DNA from: Bryopsis sp. KO-2023
Lineage: Eukaryota > Chlorophyta > Ulvophyceae > Bryopsidales > Bryopsidaceae
Assembly (NCBI GenBank): GCA_030272585.1
Contig: BSYQ01000001.1
Location: 11,361,001 to 11,425,000 of the forward strand
Reading direction: 5' to 3'
Length of the DNA stretch: 64,000 nt
Each line of letters starts with the position of its first letter. Position 1 is the stretch's first letter. Shown piece after piece: positions 40,442 to 51,000 of the stretch. The position numbers and the translations under genes were made by a program. The notes below the pieces were generated by a model, which ran no database searches, was not told the DNA's origin, and worked only from the letters and a program-made list of their open reading frames with translations.

Positions 40442-40453
40442 TGGTTTCGGAGC
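40442..40453 (+). other. Primer-binding site of element D
   Basis: TGGTTTCGGAGC immediately inside the 5' LTR. Confidence 0.82.
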
Positions 40454-40558
40454 CCGGACGGTTGTTCCGGAGGAACCTTCGCTGGGCACCTTTATTGGGA
40501 CCCGACAACGCTGGCGAGAGAGACGTGGGCACGTTTCCAAGAGCGGTTATCTCAGTGG

Positions 40559-43500
40559 GTGGCTCGTGAAGGGGATAGTGTGGACGAGGAACGAGCTGCG
40601 GGACCGATACCGGACATCTTTCCCTTTGAGTATTCAACAACCTGGATAAAGGAGTACAAAGAAGGGAAACGGAAAGATTTGGTAGAAGAATATCGAGCTG
40701 GACGTTTGAGTGAGCAAGAGTATAACGAACGTCTTCTTGCGTTAGAGAAAAAGAATTGTATTAGGGAGTTTTATCAGGCACGAAAGTTTGCCAGGGAAGC
40801 CGCCGTACGAAGACGAGCGGAACAGGAGCAAGAACAGAAGGCCCAACGAGAAGCGCAACACACTGACGAGGGAGTGTCGGGTGTTGAGCGCGAAGAAGTA
40901 GTTGAACGAGAGGGTGGTCAAGCCGGACCATCTGAGGACGTACAAGAAGAGCCTGTTGCGCCATTAATTCCAGGACGGGAGATCGATCCCTTGGCTGCAC
41001 TTCAAGCATTTGAGGATTCTCAGCTTGAGGAAGCGCCGGAAACATCACCCCCTGGAGACGGTATCCAACAGGGAGCACCTAGTGGATCGGGACCTGTTGC
41101 CACAAGGGAAGAAGAAGTTGCAGAAACACAAGACGAAGTTCCAGCGGTCGAAGCAGCCGCAGACGCTGTCGCCACTGTAGAAGAAGTAGACGGAGGACCA
41201 GCATATTATCCTGGAGTGTCAAGATATCTGCCTCCGCCACGAGATCGCCCAAACGAGTTACCGTTCTTATTTGAACGACCTGTTCGGCCTCGATTGATCG
41301 TGCCCCCAGAACCCACACCCAGTGACGAGTCGATATATCAGGCATCTCTGCGGCAGTCTTTGCTAACCGGACCACGATTTGTTCCAGCAGCAGCCCCAGG
41401 TGTATTCCCAGTTGACCCAGTTGTCACAGCGCCAGGATCAGCTGCACCGACTGGTGTAGTATCAGAGCCAACTGATTCACCTGGGCCAAGTGTACCACCT
41501 GTTACCCCTGACGTTGCTGAACCTCTTGATTGGGCTAGTCCAGAGCGGCCCACTACTTTCGCTACAGGGGCCCCTGACCCAGGTCCTGGACCACCCTCGT
41601 CCAGTGAGAGCGAAAGCTCCAGTGAAAGCGCACGATCGACAACACCTAGCTCCACAGGGGAACGAGCTGGTGGGCCAAGTAGTGGAGGATTCGGACCAGG
41701 AGGACCTCCACCACCGCCACCACCACCTCCACCACCGCCTCCACCACCGCCGCCAACACCTCCAGGAGGTCTAGGAGGGATGGCCGCTCCAGGTGCAGCC
41801 GCACCCCGGGGGTTTAATGTGAAATTAAGCAAATTAACCGGAACTGAAGGTGAAGATGTGGCAGCATGGTTGAATCAGTATGAAGCCTTGGCGGAGGCAG
41901 GACAGTGGGATCGACCACCTACGGTGGCAGATGATCTGGATCAGCGTATCCATCGACTTGTGTTGTATTGTGAGAAATCAGCGTTGCAATGGACAATGAG
42001 TTGGCTGCAGCGGTACCCAGCAGCAGATCCACATCGGACATGGGCTCATCTGCGCGCGGATTTGGTTCATCGGTTTGATGCCGATTTGCAAACTCTTATG
42101 ACCCGAGTGATGAACCGGCGACAAGGAAATCAAGAATCAGTACGGGAATATGAGCAAGCCTTGCGCGACTTGGGAACACGAATTGCAGATGCTGGAGGAC
42201 CTGTTCTGGGGGATGCTGTTCTATTTCAAATCTTCAAATCAGGACTGAAGACTGATTTGATGGAAGCTCTCTTGTCTCACCATACAGACACGTTTGCTCA
42301 GGCCATTGAACGAGCGTCGTTTATTGAAAAGCAAAAGAAGAAACTCGGTGGAGGAAGGGCTCGAGTGAACGTGATGGAAGAAACAGAAGAGGATGTCAGA
42401 GACAAACTGAACGTGGTGGTCACAGACCAGAGGATCAATGAACAGATTGATAATCTCCGTCATGAGGTTCGAACGCATCAGAAGGTGACGGACAATCGGT
42501 TGAGAGGGCTGGAGCAAAATTCGCAGAAGCATGAGAAAGAGTATGACGAGTTGAAAACAATGATGAAGGATATTTCAGGACAGATCCAAGGATTGGGTCA
42601 AGGAGGTTACAAGCCAGCGCCGTATCAAGGATATACCCAGCCAACAGGATGGAATCAGGCCCGAGGAAATGGACGAGGAACAGGCTATGCAAATGGAAGA
42701 GGAGGACGATATCAAGGAGGTTATCAAGGAGGTTATCAAGGAGGACGAGGACGTGGGAATGGAAATGGACGTGGCAGAGGTCGCTGGAATGGGAATGAAA
42801 TCCGATGCTTTGCCTGCAACCGAACTGGACATATGGCATTCCATTGTCCAGACAAGAGAGTGCACTTTTTCGAGGAAGAATACTTCGACGATGCCTACGT
42901 CATGAATTTCTCGCGAACTGAGGAAGCTCAATGTTTTACAGCAATGGAGGTCGACACCACTCTCCCAAGCGCTTTGGGAACACCGATGGAAATCGACGAA
43001 GTAGGTGAAGAGAAACAGTCAGAACCAAAAGAGAAGCATGTTGTGATCGAGGCAGAAGAGCGGACAGCGGAAACAAGAACGGGACAAATTGATGAAAGGA
43101 AGAAGAAAGAGGAGGAAAGATATCCGCAACAGCAAGTGAATGTGGATGTACCAGTGCCAAGGATGCCGCTACCCATGCTTTCCAATACTCCAAAGCCAAA
43201 GACCAAAGCGAAGCGTCAAGGATCCAAATCGCCACGAAAGAAAAACCAGGAAGGCGCTCGGAAGTTCACGGCGGCTGAGGCAAAACGGATATTGGAAAAT
43301 ACAAAAGCAGAAATTCCATTGGCAGAACTCTGCGAGAAACACCCCGAAGTTGTCGATGCTTGGTTGAAATCGATGAAGATACCGAAAGCCGCACAGGAAG
43401 GGATCCACCTGTACGCCACCGGCAGTAAACGTAAATATCGGGTGACAACAATAACGGCAAAGGTGATGGAACGACGGATTCCACAAACCGTGGTGGATAC

Positions 43501-43918
43501 AGGTGCAAGCGCATGTGTGATTGCCATGACAGAAGTGGAAAAGTTGGGGATCGAAGATTGGGTTACCACTCCCCGTGGTCGATATACTGATTGCAATGGA
43601 CATGCGACCCAAGCAGCAGGATATATTGAAGCATTGCCAATAGCGGTGGGCCAATGCCGTCTCTCCGTTCCTGTGCATGTCATTCGAAGCACAACCTTTC
43701 CCTTGATTCTAGGTACGCCTTGGCTTGGGAAAGCCTATGCTGAAATCCATTTCGGGTTCAAACAATTAATCCCTTATCGTCAAGGGCAACGGTTGAGTGC
43801 CGTTCCTATTCAGTTTGAGTCCGTGGAAGAGGCTCCAGAGTTTGTGGAAGAAGATATTTCAAGTGTTATGGGCCAGTGTGGAGACGATAGAACAGACCTT
43901 TTGGTTACATCTTTTTAG
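40559..43918 (+). CDS. gag: gag-protease of element D
   Basis: This open frame of about 1119 residues has no ATG at its left edge, so the true start is uncertain. A charged N-terminal half with Glu/Arg-rich helix (residues 50-110) leads to an acidic Pro-rich region and a run of about 17 prolines near 385-400. Then comes the Gag core (FNVKLSKLTGTEGEDVAAWL to HTDTFAQAIERASFI), a short coiled segment, an Arg/Gly-rich stretch with repeated YQGG, and a CCHC knuckle (CFACNRTGHMAFHC). After a basic linker the C-terminal part is a protease (TVVDTGASACVIAMTEVEKL, LILGTPWLGKA). Having the protease in frame with Gag differs from A2, where it is part of pol. Confidence 0.88.
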   Translation: MAREGDSVDEERAAGPIPDIFPFEYSTTWIKEYKEGKRKDLVEEYRAGRLSEQEYNERLLALEKKNCIREFYQARKFAREAAVRRRAEQEQEQKAQREAQHTDEGVSGVEREEVVEREGGQAGPSEDVQEEPVAPLIPGREIDPLAALQAFEDSQLEEAPETSPPGDGIQQGAPSGSGPVATREEEVAETQDEVPAVEAAADAVATVEEVDGGPAYYPGVSRYLPPPRDRPNELPFLFERPVRPRLIVPPEPTPSDESIYQASLRQSLLTGPRFVPAAAPGVFPVDPVVTAPGSAAPTGVVSEPTDSPGPSVPPVTPDVAEPLDWASPERPTTFATGAPDPGPGPPSSSESESSSESARSTTPSSTGERAGGPSSGGFGPGGPPPPPPPPPPPPPPPPPTPPGGLGGMAAPGAAAPRGFNVKLSKLTGTEGEDVAAWLNQYEALAEAGQWDRPPTVADDLDQRIHRLVLYCEKSALQWTMSWLQRYPAADPHRTWAHLRADLVHRFDADLQTLMTRVMNRRQGNQESVREYEQALRDLGTRIADAGGPVLGDAVLFQIFKSGLKTDLMEALLSHHTDTFAQAIERASFIEKQKKKLGGGRARVNVMEETEEDVRDKLNVVVTDQRINEQIDNLRHEVRTHQKVTDNRLRGLEQNSQKHEKEYDELKTMMKDISGQIQGLGQGGYKPAPYQGYTQPTGWNQARGNGRGTGYANGRGGRYQGGYQGGYQGGRGRGNGNGRGRGRWNGNEIRCFACNRTGHMAFHCPDKRVHFFEEEYFDDAYVMNFSRTEEAQCFTAMEVDTTLPSALGTPMEIDEVGEEKQSEPKEKHVVIEAEERTAETRTGQIDERKKKEEERYPQQQVNVDVPVPRMPLPMLSNTPKPKTKAKRQGSKSPRKKNQEGARKFTAAEAKRILENTKAEIPLAELCEKHPEVVDAWLKSMKIPKAAQEGIHLYATGSKRKYRVTTITAKVMERRIPQTVVDTGASACVIAMTEVEKLGIEDWVTTPRGRYTDCNGHATQAAGYIEALPIAVGQCRLSVPVHVIRSTTFPLILGTPWLGKAYAEIHFGFKQLIPYRQGQRLSAVPIQFESVEEAPEFVEEDISSVMGQCGDDRTDLLVTSF

Positions 43919-43929
43919 AAAGACCTTCC

Positions 43930-45783
43930 GTGTCAAATAAACTACGGGAAAAACGAGAAGGTCAGAAAAAGGAAACCCGGACGTGGTTTAAAAAGATACA
44001 AAGCCAGGTACAAAAGTTGACTCGGGACAAAGAAAAAGAACGGAATAAACAATGGGAAAATACATGGGATCAACAATGCCAGAGGTATTGTGATTCGGTG
44101 TATAATATGCAAGAGATAGAGAGAAAAATGAAACAAAAAGGACTTTCGTGGAAAGATGTTCGGGTTCCAGACGATGAAGAGTTTTGGGATGATGCAATAG
44201 TATTTGAGCAAGGGAAAAACAACGGAAAAGGAAAAGTAAAAGGAAAAGAAAAAGAAAAAGGGAAAGGATATCGGGAGTTGTTGGACAATCTCAAAATTTC
44301 GTCGAGTTTGGGGAAAAAGAAAAGAAAAGAGTTACTCGATTTGTTGGAAGAATTCCCAGACGCTTGTGCGTGGGAGGCTAAAGATGTGGGGCAGACGAAT
44401 GTTTGTTATCATGAAATAAATACGGGGGATAACAAACCGATTCGCCAAAATCCCTATTGTTTGAGTCCAAAAGAAAATGCAGTAGTAAAGGCAGAAGTAG
44501 TTCGAATGTTGGAAAATGGTGTGATCAGACCTTCAAAGTCAGCGTGGGCGGCTCCAATCGTTTTGGTACCCAAACCAGATGGATCAATTCGGTTTTGTGT
44601 TGATTATCGGCAAATAAACAAAATAACGGTTCGTGATAGTTTTCCATTACCGCGCATTGACGACGCCCTCAATCAGTTTGCGGGATCCAAATACTTTACC
44701 GCATTAGATTTGAGGTCAGGGTACTGGCAGGTTCGAATGGATGCGGATTCAGCAGAGAAAACAGCGTTTGTGACGCAGGAAGGATTATATGAATTCACGG
44801 TAATGCCCTTTGGTCTTTCCAATGCCCCTGCCACTTTTCAACGTTTGATGAATGAAGTTTTGGGTCCCTTATTATGGAAGGGTGTAGTGGTTTATTTGGA
44901 TGATATCGTGATCCATGCAAGTTCTTGGGAAGAGCATCAAAAGTTGTTGAGGGAAGTGTTGGAAAGGCTACGGGATGCTAATCTGCGGATTAGTCCACGA
45001 AAATCAGATTTTGCGTTTGAGGAGTTGTTATACCTCGGCCATATCGTTGGCAACGATCAGATCAGGATGAATCCGAAGAAAGTCTTCACGGTACGAGTGC
45101 AAACACCTCCGGTGAATGTCTCAGGACTACGGTCGTTCTTGGGGTTGACATCGTACTACCGAAGATTCATTCAAGATTATGCACAAGTGGCGGCTCCCCT
45201 CAACCTCCTTCTTCGGAAAAACGTACCCTATGTTTGGGGAAAGGAGCAACAGGCGGCGTTTGAGCATTTGAAGGAAGCGATCACTTCGGAACCAGCACTG
45301 GCAACACCTCAACTGGATCAACCTTATATCCTTCAAACGGATTGGAGTTCAGCCGCCATTGGAGTTGTACTGTCACAAAAACAGGCGGACGGAACAGAAA
45401 AGATCATAGCCTATGCGAGCAAGAGTTTGAGCCCTGCGGAGCGAAACTATTCGGCTGTTGATGGCGAATGCCTCGCAGTCGTCTGGGCCTGTACTTATTT
45501 TCGGCCTTTTCTGTATGGAAATCGGTTCACCTTACAAACGGACCATCAAGCTCTAGTTTGGCTCATGACTGGGAAAAATCTGACGGGAAGACTGTTGCGA
45601 TGGGCCATGCGATTGCAAGAATTTGACTTTGAGATCGAATATCGAGCGGGGAAGCGACATGCTAATGCCGATGCTCTCTCGAGATTACCAGTACCCTTGG
45701 ATCACGGAGTAGGAGACAATAAAATTGTGCGAAGAAAAGGAACCGTGTTTACCAAGAAAAAGCAAGGAGTTGTGCAGAAGTAA
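43930..45783 (+). CDS. pol: RT and RNase H of element D
   Basis: This frame follows gag-protease at once. A very Lys/Glu-rich start (about 130 residues with KGKGKVKGKEKEKGKG) precedes RT with PIVLVPKPDGSIRFCVDYR, ALDLRSGYWQVRMD, MPFGLSNAPATFQRLM and the catalytic VYLDDIVIH. A thumb (SGLRSFLGLTSYYRRFIQDY) and RNase H (ILQTDWSSAAIGVVLSQ, DGECLAVVWACTYFRPFL, HANADALSRLP) follow. It ends in TAATG, overlapping the ATG of the integrase frame. It has no left-edge ATG, so it is likely expressed from the upstream frame. Confidence 0.88.
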   Translation: MSNKLREKREGQKKETRTWFKKIQSQVQKLTRDKEKERNKQWENTWDQQCQRYCDSVYNMQEIERKMKQKGLSWKDVRVPDDEEFWDDAIVFEQGKNNGKGKVKGKEKEKGKGYRELLDNLKISSSLGKKKRKELLDLLEEFPDACAWEAKDVGQTNVCYHEINTGDNKPIRQNPYCLSPKENAVVKAEVVRMLENGVIRPSKSAWAAPIVLVPKPDGSIRFCVDYRQINKITVRDSFPLPRIDDALNQFAGSKYFTALDLRSGYWQVRMDADSAEKTAFVTQEGLYEFTVMPFGLSNAPATFQRLMNEVLGPLLWKGVVVYLDDIVIHASSWEEHQKLLREVLERLRDANLRISPRKSDFAFEELLYLGHIVGNDQIRMNPKKVFTVRVQTPPVNVSGLRSFLGLTSYYRRFIQDYAQVAAPLNLLLRKNVPYVWGKEQQAAFEHLKEAITSEPALATPQLDQPYILQTDWSSAAIGVVLSQKQADGTEKIIAYASKSLSPAERNYSAVDGECLAVVWACTYFRPFLYGNRFTLQTDHQALVWLMTGKNLTGRLLRWAMRLQEFDFEIEYRAGKRHANADALSRLPVPLDHGVGDNKIVRRKGTVFTKKKQGVVQK

Positions 45784-47872
45784 TGCCTCGAAAAACCGAG
45801 CCATGGGACGATCAGTTGTTACTGCAAACGCTGCAGGGGAGCAGTGCACTGGTTGATATAGAAGATAGAGCAAAAAGAGAACGAATTCGAAAACGAGCGA
45901 AACGTTATCGCTGGCGAACTGAAACAGAGCACAAGTTGGAGTATTTGGACGCTGATCAGCGGTGGAAAGCAGTTCTTCGAACCGCGCGGCGAAGACAGAC
46001 AATTCTGCGAGTACACACCCAAGGAGGACACATGGGGATCTATAAAACAGTGAAGAAGTTAAAGAAGAATTATTGGTGGCCAAACATGGTCTCCACGGTA
46101 CGAAAGCACCTGCGAGTTTGCATTGGCTGTCGAAAGACAAGGAAAGCAACAATTCGGCCAGCACCTTATCGACATCAAGTGGTGCTACAGCCTTGGGAAC
46201 GTGTTGGGTTAGACTTGATCACTCTACCCCGGGCAGAGCAAACATCCCATCGTTATGCCGTGGTTTTGATCGACTACTACTCTCGGTGGACATGTTCGGG
46301 AGCCCTCTATTCAAAGGACAGTAAGGAAGTTGCAGCTTGGATCGAGGAGGAAGTGTTTTACCGATATGGAGCACCACAAGTTTTGGTGACGGACAATGGA
46401 AAAGAATTCTTCGGTACCTTTTTGGAGGTCATGGAAAAATGGAATGTGTTGGTGAAACGTTCACGACCCCACCATCCAGAGGGAAACGGGATGGTGGAAA
46501 GGGTAAATCAGGAACTACAACGAAAACTACGGCAAATAGGCAACGGGTATATTCCCAGGGATTGGCCGAAGAAGCTCCCGCAGGCGTTATTCGAAATAAA
46601 TACGAGAAAGCACTCAGCTACATGTGTGACACCGGGAGAAGCTTTCTTCCTTCGGGATTTAACACATGAGGACACAGAGGAAGACAAAGAGATCCGATAT
46701 CAAAAACAAGGCGAATGGAGAGAAAAGGATGCTTGGGAAACGGAAAGGGTTATACTCTTTCGAATGCGGAAGGAGGATCAGAGGTGGCAACAAGGAGGGA
46801 TCAACGTGGCCATGCACAAACAAAGAGTAAAAACACAGGTGCGCCGGCTGATGTCTCACTCTAAACGAGCGTGGAAACCGCTTCAAGTGGGGGACATGGT
46901 GATGGTTAACCCAGAGGAAAGAGTGTTTCGAGCGAAAAGGAATGCGTATACGGAAGGGCCATGGATGGTTCAGCGCCTGCAAGGATCACTCGTTTGGGTT
47001 GGTCAAACACCTAATCATTCTTGGGTGGTGCAAAGGCAGCAATGTGACCCGGTGGAACCAGAGACGTCGAACGAGGATGATGCATCGGACGATACCGAAA
47101 AAGAGGGACCTTTCGCCGATTTTCTCGCTACCCTGCCCGGAACGAAGACTATTGATACCCCCTCTTTCCTTTTACTCTTTTTCTTGTTGCTTACGATGGA
47201 CGCGCTGTGGGTTTACAACACCGACGAGGACGAACCTCAGGTCGATCCTACTGGGGATGTAGGCGATCCAGAGAGTTCAGAGTCGAGTGAATTGGAAGAA
47301 ATGGATGTGGAGGCAGTTGTGGAACAGGTGGAGGTCGATCTGGAAGCCGTCGGAGGCTACGTCGAGTTGGAGGGCGATGGAGATCGTTGCTTTCGGCGGT
47401 TGCAGGACAGCACCAGTCGGCTGATCGAATACCTTCGTGATCAAGAAAACGTGATCACCACAACTGAGGAGCGCGCGCGAGTTTGGGAACGGCAAGTGGA
47501 AACACTCTCACGACAGGCGGAAACCGATCGGAACAGACATGCCGAGTTGGAAAGGGAGGTGGCGCGCCTTCGAGCGAACGCGGATCGGGTGGCTGTCGCG
47601 CCGTTGCATGTTCTCGGACCGCAGGGGGACATTTTGGAGTGCTTGGGGACGAGGAATCCAGGGCGGTGTTTTGTCTGCACAAGGCAACCCGGGGTCAGGG
47701 CTCGGCCACATCGCTCCTCTGCGTGTCGGTTGGTTGGCACGCATCACCAGCACCAGTTCTGCTGTTTTGGCAGAAGCAGACGGGCATGCTTACGCAAGAT
47801 GGTGGCATGGTCGGTTGGGATGTCGTCGGGGATTGTGCGCGGTGAAGGGTCGGCTTTGGCGGTGGCTCTTCC
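45783..47872 (+). CDS. pol: Integrase of element D with coiled-coil extension
   Basis: The frame begins with ATG overlapping the RT stop. An HHCC zinc domain (HTQGGHMGIYKTVKKLKKNYW, CIGCRKTRK) is followed by the integrase core with GLDLITLPRAE, VLVTDNGKEFFG and HHPEGNGMVERVNQEL, giving the D, D and E residues. A C-terminal part (PLQVGDMVMVNPEERV, GPWMVQRLQGS) replaces a chromodomain. Then comes an unusual extension: a hydrophobic stretch (FLLLFFLLLTMDALWV), a strongly acidic region, and a coiled coil (REVARLRAN and upstream) with a CFVC motif near the end. The frame runs into element C at 47873. Confidence 0.85.
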
Positions 47873-48068
47873 TGTAACGCGCGCCAGAAAACAAGGGGAA
47901 ACCCTCGACAGGGGGACACAAGGGTCGGAAACCCAAAACACAGTTGGATATTACAACACTAACCCTTCGTGGTTTATATACACTCAGGTCAGTCATAGCT
48001 ACTATGTCCCTATGACGTACTCTCACGCCTTAGACATATCACGATAAATAAAGTACCCCATCGTAACA
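47873..48068 (-). repeat. 3' LTR of element C
   Basis: 196 bp, identical by eye to 60935-61130. Confidence 0.93.
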
Positions 48069-51000
48069 TTCGCCACCCGATTCACCGAACTAGTGTCCTC
48101 ACAGGTACGAATCGTTTATATCAAAATCAAACCAGCTAAATCGCGGTACCGGTTGAAAATAAAACCGATCGAGATCTAATTCCACCACCAACAATCCAAA
48201 ATGAAATCATAACCAAACTCCGCCACCAACAATCCAAAATGAAATCATAACCAAAAAATATCCATCAATTCACTTCAATATATTTCAATGAACAAAACAA
48301 CCCAAGAAACCATCCATCAACACATTAGATCACTCCGGCTGTTTCTACAAAGGCCGCTGATTGGTTGATTCCCTACGCGATTTAAACGCGCATCATGATT
48401 CCATCAACTCCCGTCCTCAGACGTCACCCTTGCCAGCTTCTACACAAATCGTATGCAATGACGATCTCGAAGAAGGCGTTAGCTGTTCCAATGCGAGGCA
48501 ACCGCACCAATGCCGAACGTCCCATACCGTTCCATTTGCCAGGTCACTCGTTCCATTCACGACTACCGCTCAGCCGCAGGACTCCACTCGCACCGGCGGT
48601 ACTCAGCCTGTAACTCTTTCCTGGATCATTGCACCGTCCGTGATCCTCCTTTACAACCTCCAGTAGGTATAACTGTCGCCGCAGTTTGTAATGCCCAGAC
48701 TGACCCATTCAGCCCTGCATATTCTGTGGTATTTACCGCTGCTATCTCGCTTCTTACATTACTCGTCAAGTCGTGCGCACCCAATAGTCTGTTTCCACCT
48801 TCAGAAATCCTTTGTTTTTTTGTTTTTTTTTCCTTCATATACAGATTTCTGCTCAACTGAAACTCCTTCAACTTCTTCTCATTACCGGTGTTCTTCGGCA
48901 ATGCGTAAGTTCCAGTTCTGCGTACCGACGATCTCCAAATAGAAAACCTTTTACGTTTCTTCATTCCTTCCAATATATCCAGTCCAGCGCCAATTCAGTT
49001 TTACCATATCATTCGATTCACAAGAAGCACTTCCACCAAGTCCAGTACCTCCAGGAAGGCACATAAATTGACTTCCGCTGTTCGAATTCCACCATTGGCC
49101 GCTAAGACTGTTGTCTTCTTCCAGAGTGACTTACAGCTGCATCTCTGTCGCAACAATAGCGCTTTCGAGGTAGAATGCAAGGCCGTATACGCTGGCCCCT
49201 ACCACGCTGTACACTCGGCCAACAACACCGAACCGAGTTTGCTGCAGATGAACAACAAGAGAATAAAACCAAAGCCAGCCCGTCGACCAACTCACGCTAT
49301 CCAAATGTCTTCACTTTAGCACCCCCTTAAGACTTGCCATTGTCACAATTCTGTGCACCACACTGTCGCAATATATCCTCAGGGATCCACCCAACCAGCA
49401 TCATGCGTCCACGACACATCAAGATGATCCACTGGCTTAAGACATTTCTTTAACCGCCGCCCCAAATCCAGTTTGACGACGAAACATCAGAATATTCCCT
49501 TGGCAATTTCAACCATACTCAAATACTTGAACAAAAATGTCTTTCATATTTCCTATTGTTCCTTTTGTTTCAGTAAACCAATCCACAGTACCCCAATCAC
49601 TGACTCTTTTTTTTTCTTCCAGTAAATTTCTCGGGGATACCGTAATTTCTCGGGGATACCGTCGCCACCCCGTTCATAATCCAATGAACGGAAAAACCGA
49701 GGAACGAAACAATAAAACAAGAGGCCACAGAATGTTCTCTTCAAAAACCCACTATAGTTGTCTTTAACAAATGCTAATGTCCTTGTGATGATTCTCGACT
49801 CCTCCAGTAGAATTCCAACACCCGTATCCGGCATACGAACCTTCCACTGAAAGGCCGGATAACACTCAAAACCAATCTCCTAAAAGACGAATATAACATT
49901 GTTGGAAAACGCAATACTCAAAAGGTTCCAAATGTTTTTCCGCGAGGACCAAAATTCACTTCCGCAAAAATGAATCTTTCCCCTACATGACCCATTCTGT
50001 GTAGAGTAAGCACACGGGGGTTTGGCGTCCCATCTAAAACTATGCCAAATCCCACCGTTGCATGGTCTATATCTGGACATCTGACCAGTTCGCAACGCAC
50101 TATCACCCAAATACTTGTCGCATGCTAGGCCGTGTACGCTAGCCCCATCCACACGAACAAGTCCACAGGCGTAGCCACGCCCACAATCAAAACACGATCG
50201 CCACCGTAATTGATTGCTAGAGACCGCCCGCTAGTCTCATCGAACACTCTAAATGAATTTTCTACCACAGAGAAAAGTTCCCTTATTAATTTCTGTACCA
50301 ACAATTCTCTTAAGGCAAATACCATTGTCAGTCCATCTTATTTCAGCCCAAAAACTTGTAGGTTTCATTCCAAATGCATTCCAATCAGATCTGCCACCGT
50401 TCTGCACTGGGTTGTAGTTTCTCTTCCTGAAACTCCCGTCAGATTAGCATTGAAATGTACAAGTCACTGATCAACCAACTACCATAATTCCATTCAGCTC
50501 TCAAGATGACTGCAAATGGGGAATGTAATCATATCAAAAGAATTCTCTCCCACGGTTCTCTCCATATTTATACACCATACGACCATTCATGTGAGATGTT
50601 TAAAAACAAGCAAATCACCAGTTCTGGCTGCTCTATATTATATATATATTTTTTTTTGAACATCTCATTTCAAATCAGAGGCTACCTGATTCATAAACTC
50701 ACTCCATCATCCACCTTATGCGGTACCACTCATGCAATGCCGATCAGTTCCATCGCATTGTAGTCTCTTTTTTTTTTTTCCCCATTATGAACACATGTAT
50801 CAGCAGTGATTAAGACTCCATCAACTGCTACTGATTTTCATCATTTCCGGTGCAAAGCATTTCCTTGCTCACTCCCGCCAATAAATCCATACTTCGCCAC
50901 CGAAATGGGGTGTATCATTCCATCCTTCGCCTTCCAGTGTGTGGTCCAAGTGCCAATAGAACTGTGAGATTTGCTCGCACAAAGTTCAGGGAGATTTGAA

